From assembly GCA_024639555.1 (NCBI GenBank), contig JAHEID010000006.1:1-34289 (forward strand): a stretch of 34,289 nucleotides of DNA, in the 5' to 3' direction. Every line of letters starts with the position of its first letter. Within the stretch, counting starts at the first letter, position 1. The notes under the pieces were generated by a model. The model was given only the letters and a program-made list of their open reading frames with translations. It had not been told where the DNA came from and did no database searches. The translations under genes and the position numbers were made by a program. Positions 26,823-34,289 of this stretch are shown here, piece by piece. This DNA is from Deltaproteobacteria bacterium. Lineage in GTDB: Bacteria > Desulfobacterota > Desulfobulbia > Desulfobulbales > BM004.

Positions 26823-27581
26823 TCACTCCGCCTGCAACTGTTCGCTGGTTTGGCCGAATCTTCTTTCCCGGCTCTGATAATCCCTGATAGCCTCGATAAA
26901 CCTTTCGCCTTTAAAATCGGGCCACATGGTTTCAGTAATATAAAGTTCGGCATAAGACAACTGCCAAAGGAGAAAATTGCTCAGGCGTACCTCACCCCCT
27001 GTCCTGATGAGCAAATCAGGATCAGGCAGCCCCCCGGTATAGAGATGGGAAGCAAAAAGCTGTTCAGAAAAATCTTCCGGATCAAACTGGCCGCTGACAC
27101 ATTTTTCCGCCATGATACGGGCAGCCCTGACAATCTCGGAACGACTGCCATAGCTTAAAGCCAGGTTTAGCGTCAAGCTTGGCTTCACTTTTGTTTTTGG
27201 TGCAGTCTCACGGATGACCCTGGTAAGAATTTTCTGCACATCAGGCTGTAATTTTTCAATTTCTCCGATGCAACGCAGAGAAATGTTGTTTTCCAGCATG
27301 TTTTGCACTTCTGATTTGAGATAGGTCTTGAGCAGGGTCATAAGACCCTTGACCTCAATGGCGGGCCTTTTCCAATTTTCGGTTGAAAAAGCATAGAGGG
27401 TGAGCACCTCCAGGTTTAATTCTCTGGCGGTTTTCACAACATCTTTTACAGATTCGGTCCCTACCTTGTGCCCCATAATTCTCGGCAGGTTGCGCTGTTT
27501 TGCCCATCTGCCGTTGCCATCCATAATAATGGCAACATGTCGGGGAATCCTCTTCGGATCAAGAACCGGATTTTCAAGCAT
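26823..27581 (-). CDS. uppS: Isoprenyl (undecaprenyl) diphosphate synthase
   Basis: HVAIIMDGNGRWAKQR, LTLYAFSTENWKRP, DLLIRTGGEVRLSNFLLWQLSYAELY. Confidence 0.97.
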   Translation of the reverse strand: MLENPVLDPKRIPRHVAIIMDGNGRWAKQRNLPRIMGHKVGTESVKDVVKTARELNLEVLTLYAFSTENWKRPAIEVKGLMTLLKTYLKSEVQNMLENNISLRCIGEIEKLQPDVQKILTRVIRETAPKTKVKPSLTLNLALSYGSRSEIVRAARIMAEKCVSGQFDPEDFSEQLFASHLYTGGLPDPDLLIRTGGEVRLSNFLLWQLSYAELYITETMWPDFKGERFIEAIRDYQSRERRFGQTSEQLQAE

Positions 27582-27613
27582 AGCAGATCATTGCACTCTT
27601 ATGGTGATGAGTC

Positions 27614-28171
27614 CTAAACCTCCATTACTTCATTTTCTTTTTCAGCGGCAACTTCATCTATCTTAGCAATATAACTGTCAGTTTCTTTCTGGGCCTCATC
27701 CTGAAGCTTGAATTGCTCGTCTTCTGAGATTTCTTTATTTTTCTTTTGTTTCTTGAGGATATCAATGGCATCACGACGGTGATTCCGGACAGCAACACGG
27801 TATTCCTCTGCAATTTTCTTTACAATCTTAACAAGTTCTTTGCGCCGTTCTTCGGTCAGCTGCGGGATGTTGATACGGATGACCTTGCCGTCATTTACCG
27901 GGGTCAGGCCCAGTTCAGACTTTAAAATGGACTTCTCAATACTTGACATAACCTGGGGATCCCACGGCTGAATAACAATCTGTCTGCTCTCCGGAATAGT
28001 CAAGGTGCCTACCTGGTTCAGCGGCATGGAGGAATCATAGGCTTCAACCTTGATCCCGTCCAGAAGAGACAATGAAGCACGGCCTGTACGTATCTTGGTC
28101 AATTCCTGTTTAAAAGCACCCAGGCTTTTATCCATTTTTTCAGCCATTTCCATTATTATTTCACTCGTCAT
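27614..28171 (-). CDS. frr: Ribosome recycling factor
   Basis: LTKIRTGRASLSLLDGIKVEAYDSSMPLNQVGTLTIPE, RRDAIDILKKQKK. Confidence 0.97.
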   Translation of the reverse strand: MTSEIIMEMAEKMDKSLGAFKQELTKIRTGRASLSLLDGIKVEAYDSSMPLNQVGTLTIPESRQIVIQPWDPQVMSSIEKSILKSELGLTPVNDGKVIRINIPQLTEERRKELVKIVKKIAEEYRVAVRNHRRDAIDILKKQKKNKEISEDEQFKLQDEAQKETDSYIAKIDEVAAEKENEVMEV

Positions 28172-28245
28172 TATACTCTCCTTTCGGCTACTACCGGCTG
28201 TTAAGTATCTATTTTATGGTGTTTCAAAAATTCTACTATTTCCCG

Positions 28246-28959
28246 CTACTGCACTATTGTGCCGACATGTTCACCGCATACTGCCTTCTTGATATTGGCG
28301 GGTATTTTCATGTTCAATACTATTATCGGCTTATTGTTGTCCCGGGCTATGGATATGGCAGCGGCATCCATTACCCTGAGGCTTTTTTTGAGGACATCAG
28401 AATAGGTCAAGGTGTCAAACTTTACCGCATCAGGATGCAGGAGCGGGTCTTTGTCGTAAACGCCGTCAACCTGCGTTGCCTTGCAGATAAGATCAGCCTC
28501 GATTTCCAAGGCCCGGATGACCGCTGCCGTATCAGTAGTAAAATACGGTGTGCCTATCCCGGCAGCGCAAACCACAACCCTGCCCTTCTCAAGATGACGC
28601 ATAGCCCGGCGGCGTATATAAGGCTCACAAACACTCGGCATGGGAAAAGCGGACATTACCCTGGTGACAATATTGTTGCGTTCCAGAGCATCCTGCATTG
28701 CCAGACTGTTGATCACAGTTGCCAGCATACCCATGTTGTCTGCTGTGCTTCTGTCCATGCCTTTTGAAGCCCCGGCAACACCCCTGAAGATATTGCCTGC
28801 CCCGATAACCAGACCCACCTCTATGCCCAATTCTATTACCTGTTTCACCTCGTTTGCAACATAGTTCAATACATCGGTGCTGATCCCGAAATCAGTCCCA
28901 CCCATCAGGGCTTCACCGCTCAGCTTCAATAGCACTCTTTTGTATGGTACATCGGCCAT
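28246..28959 (-). CDS. pyrH: UMP kinase
   Basis: [64 protein letters not shown]. Confidence 0.97.
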   Translation of the reverse strand: MADVPYKRVLLKLSGEALMGGTDFGISTDVLNYVANEVKQVIELGIEVGLVIGAGNIFRGVAGASKGMDRSTADNMGMLATVINSLAMQDALERNNIVTRVMSAFPMPSVCEPYIRRRAMRHLEKGRVVVCAAGIGTPYFTTDTAAVIRALEIEADLICKATQVDGVYDKDPLLHPDAVKFDTLTYSDVLKKSLRVMDAAAISIARDNNKPIIVLNMKIPANIKKAVCGEHVGTIVQ

Positions 28960-29013
28960 CTGTTTTTCCCTTAATTGAAAGTTGCAGGTTGCTAGTTATG
29001 CGCCAATGAATTC

Positions 29014-29613
29014 TCAGGCATCAGCTCCTACCTGAAAACGGGCAAATCTTTTCACTGTTATATTCTCTCCCATCTTGGCGATCAAGTCATTTAGCAGGTC
29101 CTGAATACTCAGGTCGGGGTTTTTTACAAATTTCTGTTCCAGCAGGCTGAACTCAGCGAAAAATTTATCCAGTTTGCCGGTGACCATTTTTTCTGCAATA
29201 TTTTCAGGCTTGCCGGAATCCATGGCCTGTTTCTTATAAATTTCAGCCTCCCGGGCAATCAGGTCCTCAGGGATATCTTCCCTTTTAACAGCAATCGGAT
29301 TCATTGCTGCTATATGCATGGCGATCTCTCGGGCAAAATTCTGGAAATCGTCTGTTTTGGCAACAAAGTCAGTTTCACAGTTGACCTCAACCATAACCCC
29401 GAGTTTACCTCCGGCATGGATATATGTCTGGACCACACCTTCACTGGTGGAGCGGCCTGCCCTTTTCTGGGCTACTGCCAAACCTTTCTGGCGCAGAAAG
29501 TCAACCGCCTTTTCCATGTCACCGTCGGTTTCACCCAGCGCTTTCTTGCAATCCATCATTCCCGCGTTGGTCTTGTCACGGAGTTCTTTTACCATTTGAC
29601 TTGTAATTTTCAC
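29014..29613 (-). CDS. tsf: Translation elongation factor Ts
   Basis: VKELRDKTNAGMMDCKKAL, DMEKAVDFLRQKGLA, VEVNCETDFVAKTDDFQ. Confidence 0.97.
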   Translation of the reverse strand: MKITSQMVKELRDKTNAGMMDCKKALGETDGDMEKAVDFLRQKGLAVAQKRAGRSTSEGVVQTYIHAGGKLGVMVEVNCETDFVAKTDDFQNFAREIAMHIAAMNPIAVKREDIPEDLIAREAEIYKKQAMDSGKPENIAEKMVTGKLDKFFAEFSLLEQKFVKNPDLSIQDLLNDLIAKMGENITVKRFARFQVGADA

Positions 29614-29893
29614 GATATTTCTCCTTTACATGCAGCCCATGTAAAATGTTATAAATGTAATTCTGCTTTCTGTTCGCGCCTTCCAGGCACCTCTCACCGC
29701 CACTGTCCCGATGAAAAGCCTGCAGATCCATCTAAAATCTTTTGGAACTTCTGCAAAAAGGGCCTGCCCCATATACAGTTTCAGGCTGTTCTTCTTTATA
29801 TAACAAGCCTTAAACCGATACAATACAGCTCTGCAGCAGATGAAGACCGTACAATAGTATGAAATTGAATAATCTCAGCTAAACAGACGGCAT

Positions 29894-30688
29894 TTACTCC
29901 TCGTCTGCCGGGGGGTCCTCAGCTTCCGTTCCCTCGGAAATGTCCTCCGGATTCTCTGCCATTGCCTGTTCAACCATCTCTTCGACAACAGCATCCTTTT
30001 CCTTCAACTGGGAACGGCCGTCCAACACTGATTCTGCTATTGCTGATGTGATTAACTTGATTGCCCTGATTGCATCATCATTGCCGGGGATAATATGGGT
30101 AATGCCATCAGGGTTGCAGTTGGTGTCAGCCAGGGCAATAACAGGGATGTTGAGCTTGTTGGCTTCCTTAACAGCAATCTGCTCTTTGTTGGGATCAATG
30201 ACAAAAACAACGGTTGGCAGGCTGCGCATGTTTTTGATACCCCCAATATTGCGCTCAAGCTTGATCCGTTCCTTTTCCATCAGCAGCACCTCCTTTTTGG
30301 GGAACTTGGTGATGGAGCCGTCTTCTTGCATTGCTTCAATACTCTTTAACCGGTCTACCCCTTTCTTGATGGTCTGAAAATTGGTCAAAGTGCCGCCCAG
30401 CCAGCGATGATTGATATAGTACATGCCACAACGGGTGGCTTCCTCCTTGATAATCGATTGTGCCTGGCGTTTGGTCCCCACAAAGAGAACATAACCGCCC
30501 TTTGATGTTTCCTCGATTATATATTCATAAGCTTTTTTGAACAGGCGTATGGACTTGTCAAGGTTGATAATATAGATCCCGTTGCGCGGCCCAAAAATAT
30601 AAGGCTTCATCTTTGGATTCCAGCGCCGAGTCTGATGGCCGAAATGGAGCCCGGCCTCAAGCATCTGTTTCATGGTAATTTCTGACAT
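29894..30688 (-). CDS. rpsB: 30S ribosomal protein S2
   Basis: [49 protein letters not shown] before the ATG at 30688. ORF-track start at 30874 is upstream leader. Confidence 0.97.
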   Translation of the reverse strand: MSEITMKQMLEAGLHFGHQTRRWNPKMKPYIFGPRNGIYIINLDKSIRLFKKAYEYIIEETSKGGYVLFVGTKRQAQSIIKEEATRCGMYYINHRWLGGTLTNFQTIKKGVDRLKSIEAMQEDGSITKFPKKEVLLMEKERIKLERNIGGIKNMRSLPTVVFVIDPNKEQIAVKEANKLNIPVIALADTNCNPDGITHIIPGNDDAIRAIKLITSAIAESVLDGRSQLKEKDAVVEEMVEQAMAENPEDISEGTEAEDPPADEE

Positions 30689-30708
30689 ACTTTTCCCTCC
30701 GATTTTTG

Positions 30709-30813
30709 GTTTTTTCCTCCACCCTTTACCCCGCCCCAGCATTGGGGACCGAGGGGTCCTTTGACGGTAGGGTGTGTGTAGTAAGAAGCCGCTGCCGGCT
30801 TCCTGTATGTACT
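30709..30813 (-). promoter_or_regulatory. Candidate structured rpsB leader RNA
   Basis: Minus strand: GAAGCCGgcagCGGCTTC; CACCCTACC ... GGTAAAGGGTG enclosing GGACCcctcGGTCC and CCCCAatgcTGGGG (the two inner stems share two C residues). Confidence 0.45.
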
Positions 30814-30904
30814 GGCCCTGCGGCCATGTTAAAATAAAGCGTGTACCTATACCATTTGTGGTCTTATTTTGCAAACGAATCTCAATTATTTCACTTGGAT
30901 TGCA

Positions 30905-31681
30905 CTATTTGCGCCTGAGATTCCCAGTCCCTGCCAAAATATATTTGAGCCACTCAAAACCGAACTTCAGCAGGGCCTCGTCATCATCGTCCAAAATCCT
31001 ACGGAGAGTGCTTTCAAGCTTGAACTGGTCAAAGAGCCTGTTCTCTTCAGCAAACCTGCGGAAACCGTCAATATTGTAACAGACCATAAAGGCCATCTGC
31101 TGTCGTGGTCCTCCTGCACCTTCTCCCTGCCATGGATTTTGCGCAAACAGGGTGTCAATTTCTGCCCAGAGATCATTGACCGCATTATAATGCTGCACCT
31201 TTTGATCCTTAAGCCAGGACTTCACCGTCCATTCTTTTGCTTCTTGGTGCCCCAGGCAATACGAATGAGCGGTCATGAAATAATACTCTTCAGGCCTGCC
31301 ACGTTTCGGGCTTCTCTCAACTGCCCTTTCCAGCGGATAGGTCCTGCAGGCAGTCGGCCGGTCTTCATAGACAGTACAGCCGTTACCATACAGAAACGGA
31401 CAGGTCTGCTCCTCGTTTTCAGACATAAGGAGCATTGCCGCCGGGAAAAAAGGATGACTGGAATTTCCCAGCCGTGTATGACGACTCATAAACTCCTCGG
31501 AAGATATGGAAAGTCTGGTCTTCAGCCGGATAATATCATACGGGTAGAGGATCAGGTCGAGTTTGCGGCAGCATGACATGTAACATATCACATCCGGCGC
31601 ACAGCGAAAATGAAACACGGAATTTCTTAGGGGCACCATGCCTTCAGGAAACTCCTTTTTTATATCGTCTTTCTTGCTCAT
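30905..31681 (-). CDS. YkgJ-family cysteine-cluster protein
   Basis: FRCAPDVICYMSCCRKLDLILYPYDIIRL, CPFLYGNGCTVYEDRPTACRTYPLERA. Confidence 0.88.
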   Translation of the reverse strand: MSKKDDIKKEFPEGMVPLRNSVFHFRCAPDVICYMSCCRKLDLILYPYDIIRLKTRLSISSEEFMSRHTRLGNSSHPFFPAAMLLMSENEEQTCPFLYGNGCTVYEDRPTACRTYPLERAVERSPKRGRPEEYYFMTAHSYCLGHQEAKEWTVKSWLKDQKVQHYNAVNDLWAEIDTLFAQNPWQGEGAGGPRQQMAFMVCYNIDGFRRFAEENRLFDQFKLESTLRRILDDDDEALLKFGFEWLKYILAGTGNLRRK

Positions 31682-31783
31682 AGCTCTAATATTTTATCGA
31701 CCATCCGCTTTGTTCCCTCTTGCCAGTCTTCTGCAGGCAGGGAGGTAATTATCAGCATACAGGACTGCTGATGATTGGCAGAC

Positions 31784-31933
31784 AATGCCTTTGATCAATT
31801 TATGCACAATTCAAAGAATCGCGGAGCGTGAAATTACGACCTGTCTGAACCGCCGCAGGCGGTGAGTTTCGTAATTTAGCGAAGCGGCCTGTAGAATTGT
31901 ATAAATTGTTCAACAGCGATGGAAATTACCTAC
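31784..31933. repeat. Copy B of TIR-bounded palindromic intergenic repeat
   Basis: TGATCAATTTA (31792-31802) ... TAAATTGTTCA (31902-31912), same core and flanks as 21006-21173. Confidence 0.85.
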
Positions 31934-32007
31934 AACTCTTACTTTTTGTATTATTCGTTCATTTTTGCTTGTCCAAAAACGAACCAAAAAAGACAGCCAA
32001 TCACTTG

Positions 32008-32112
32008 ATCGACCTTTGGTCGATTACCCTGCGCTGCTTGAATCTGACGGGAGTTAAAAAACTCGCTACGCTCAGACAGTTTTAACTCTTTATCCGGCAG
32101 ATTCTTCGCAGC
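32008..32112. repeat. Intergenic long imperfect hairpin element
   Basis: ATCGACCtttGGTCGAT (32008-32024); GCTGCTTGAATCTGACGGGAGTTAAAA (32033-32059) pairs with TTTTAACTCTTTATCCGGCAGATTCTTCGCAGC (32080-32112). Confidence 0.7.
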
Positions 32113-32221
32113 TCGGCAGCGTGAAATGACTGGAAAGTGCACATGTAAAATTTATGTGTATTTCCCACTGATGTAACAGATATATATCTATGAGCAAGAA
32201 GCTGGAGTACTCCAATAATAA

Positions 32222-32255
32222 AAAACCGGCATGAATACTCTCTCATACCGGTTTT
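32222..32255 (-). terminator. Rho-independent terminator downstream of rplQ
   Basis: AAAACCGGcATGA ... TCATaCCGGTTTT stem, with a T run on the minus strand. Confidence 0.8.
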
Positions 32256-32292
32256 GCTAAAGCAATTATAGGTGCAGCAAAAATCAAATGTT

Positions 32293-32676
32293 TTAATTGG
32301 TAACAGCCTCGGTCTCTTCAGTATAGTTTACCAGTTCGATAATGGCCATTGGAGCTGCATCACCAGCCCTGTTGCCGGTACGAATAATACGGGTGTAACC
32401 ACCGTTACGATCCATGTATTCTTCTTTTAGTTTGCTGAAAAGTTTATCCACAACCTTCTTGCTGCGTATTACAGCGAGAGCTTGTCTTCTGGCATGCAGG
32501 TCACCCCGTTTAGCAAGGGTTATCATTTTATCGGCCAACTTTCTCAATTCTTTGGCTTTAGGAGTTGTTGTTACAATCCTCTCATGCTCAAGCAGCGAAG
32601 TTACCATATTTCTCATCATGGCCTGCTGGTGTGAACTATTTCGCCCCAGCCTTCTTCCGGCTTTTCTATGTCTCAT
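32293..32676 (-). CDS. rplQ: 50S ribosomal protein L17
   Basis: [45 protein letters not shown]. Confidence 0.98.
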   Translation of the reverse strand: MRHRKAGRRLGRNSSHQQAMMRNMVTSLLEHERIVTTTPKAKELRKLADKMITLAKRGDLHARRQALAVIRSKKVVDKLFSKLKEEYMDRNGGYTRIIRTGNRAGDAAPMAIIELVNYTEETEAVTN

Positions 32677-32690
32677 CGGTATCCACCTCG

Positions 32691-33740
32691 TTATATATTC
32701 TCATCTTCTGCTTTTGCCACAGCCGGTTCGGGTGGTTCCCATTCCTCAATCTTCATGCCAAGTGACAAATCCATCTCTTCGAGGAGCTGCTTGATCTCAT
32801 TTAACGACTTGCGGCCAAAATTCTTGGTCTTGAGCATCTCAGCCTCTGATCTTTGCACCAGCTCGCCTATATAAGTAATATTGGCATTCTTCAAACAGTT
32901 CGCCGAACGAACAGAGAGTTCCAGGTCCTCAACCGTACGGTAGAGATTTTCATTCTGAGGTATCTCTTCACTTTCTTCTGTTTCTTCAATTTCGGGCTCT
33001 GCTTTTTCTTCGTCGAAATTGATAAAAATCGCCATGTGCTCTTTGAGAATTTTTGCAGCATACGCCAGGGCATTTTCAGGTTTGACACTTCCATCAGTGT
33101 AGATTTCCAGGGTCAATTTGTCGTAGTCCGTCTGCTGGCCGACACGGGCCTGGGTCACAATATACTGCACTTTCTTGACAGGAGTAAAAATCGAGTCGAT
33201 GGGGATCACACCGATCGGCTGATCATCTGTCTTATTCATCTCCGCCGGCCTGTACCCCTTGCCCCATTTTACTTCAAGCTCGACATCAAACTTTCCTTTT
33301 CCGGTTATGGTGCAGATATGCTGCTCCGGGTTCATAATCTCAACCGAGCCGTCAGAAATTATATCACCAGCGGTTACAGGTCCCTTTTCTTTCTTATTGA
33401 TCCGCACGGTTTGTCCATCAGCCGTATTAAGCTTGAGCCGCACTTCCTTCAGGTTCAGGATGACCTCAGTCACATCTTCCAAAACCCCGGGAATAGCAGT
33501 AAACTCATGTAATGCCCCTTCAATCCTGACAGAGGTAATTGCCGCACCCTGTATGGATGAAAGAAGGATCCGGCGCAAGGAGTTGCCTATCGTAGTAGCA
33601 AATCCCCGCTCCAAAGGCTGACAGGCAAATTTGCCGTACGACTCAGTGTGACTCTCCTTGTCCACTTCAAGTCGATCGGGCTGAATCAGTTCGGACCAGT
33701 TCTTATAAAAGGGATTTTCCTCAATAAGGTTTTCAGTCAT
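32691..33740 (-). CDS. rpoA: RNA polymerase alpha subunit
   Basis: [37 protein letters not shown]-terminal [43 protein letters not shown]. Confidence 0.98.
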   Translation of the reverse strand: MTENLIEENPFYKNWSELIQPDRLEVDKESHTESYGKFACQPLERGFATTIGNSLRRILLSSIQGAAITSVRIEGALHEFTAIPGVLEDVTEVILNLKEVRLKLNTADGQTVRINKKEKGPVTAGDIISDGSVEIMNPEQHICTITGKGKFDVELEVKWGKGYRPAEMNKTDDQPIGVIPIDSIFTPVKKVQYIVTQARVGQQTDYDKLTLEIYTDGSVKPENALAYAAKILKEHMAIFINFDEEKAEPEIEETEESEEIPQNENLYRTVEDLELSVRSANCLKNANITYIGELVQRSEAEMLKTKNFGRKSLNEIKQLLEEMDLSLGMKIEEWEPPEPAVAKAEDENI

Positions 33741-33764
33741 GGTAGGTTTTTCCCTTAGTAATTA

Positions 33765-34289
33765 TTATTTAGAGTAGAGTTCAACTATCAACTGTTCTTG
33801 GATCGGCATCGTGATTTCATGCCGCTCCGGCATGCTCTTGACGCTTCCCTGCAAGTTGTCTCTGTCAAGTTCCAGCCAGCTTGGCACACCTCGCCTGGCC
33901 ACCGCATCCAAACTCTCATTAATGGCTTGATTCTTCTTGCTCTTTTCCTTGAGCGTGACTACATCTCCGACAGAAACCAGGAAGGAAGGGATATTCACCT
34001 TTTTGCCATTAATCAGGACATGATTATGACGGACAATCTGTCGGGCCTGATTCCTTGAATTGGCAAAACCAAGTCGGAACATGGTATTGTCAAGACGTCT
34101 TTCCAAAAACATTAAAAGGGTTTCACCTGTAACCCCCTTGGCTGATTCCGCCATCACAAAATATCTTCTAAACTGCCCTTCAAGCATGCCATAGATACGT
34201 TTTACCTTCTGTTTCTCGCGCAGCTGCACAGCATAGTCCGACACCTTGCGAAAACGCATCTGACCGTGTTGGCCCGGGGCATAGGCGCG
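33765..34289 (-). CDS. rpsD: 30S ribosomal protein S4, truncated at its 5' end by the window edge
   Basis: Frame continues upstream of the listed Met to the window end as [43 protein letters not shown], so the Met at 34259 is internal. Confidence 0.97.
   Translation of the reverse strand, partial: RAYAPGQHGQMRFRKVSDYAVQLREKQKVKRIYGMLEGQFRRYFVMAESAKGVTGETLLMFLERRLDNTMFRLGFANSRNQARQIVRHNHVLINGKKVNIPSFLVSVGDVVTLKEKSKKNQAINESLDAVARRGVPSWLELDRDNLQGSVKSMPERHEITMPIQEQLIVELYSK

Noticed and set aside
30689-30874. N-terminal 62-aa extension of rpsB in the ORF track
   Set aside because: S2 clearly starts at [19 protein letters not shown] with a strong RBS; the upstream part is leader.
30869-31576. 235-aa plus-strand ORF opposite the YkgJ-like gene
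   Set aside because: The opposite strand carries the Cys-cluster motifs of a known family; this is a shadow ORF.
1-34289. CRISPR arrays, tRNA/rRNA genes, phage or defence islands
   Set aside because: No regularly spaced direct repeats, tRNA-like cloverleaf or phage/defence gene families seen on either strand.

Overview
The window looks like a chromosomal segment from a sulfate-reducer-like bacterium, probably Desulfobacterota (inferred from a tetraheme cytochrome c3 and the gene content; not proven). The right-hand ~17 kb is a minus-strand housekeeping block: rpsD(partial)-rpoA-rplQ, a YkgJ-type protein, then rpsB-tsf-pyrH-frr-uppS-cdsA-dxr-rseP-tsaB-ispG-proS-rel. The left ~16.6 kb is mixed: cytochrome c3, a membrane-anchored XRE protein, a macrodomain protein, a NosL-like protein, a lipoprotein, two tandem CLC transporters, a PrmA-like methyltransferase, a Tat-exported M15-type peptidase, ettA, a rhodanese, a KDPG aldolase, an M99/Csd4-like carboxypeptidase and a PilZ protein. 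I see no CRISPR array, tRNA, rRNA, transposase or recognisable defence system. The most interesting signals are non-coding or sub-domain: (i) a ~95-100 bp element present twice, each copy upstream of and in the same orientation as a predicted exported murein peptidase gene, with a possible 44-aa ORF between one copy and its gene; (ii) a densely structured ~240-nt region in the rseP-tsaB gap; (iii) a TIR-bounded palindromic repeat at 21.0 and 31.8 kb; (iv) a Rel/SpoT homologue whose HDxxED hydrolase motif is degenerate (HGVLKQ); (v) a possible structured rpsB leader. All are from reading the sequence by eye; no searches or folding were run.
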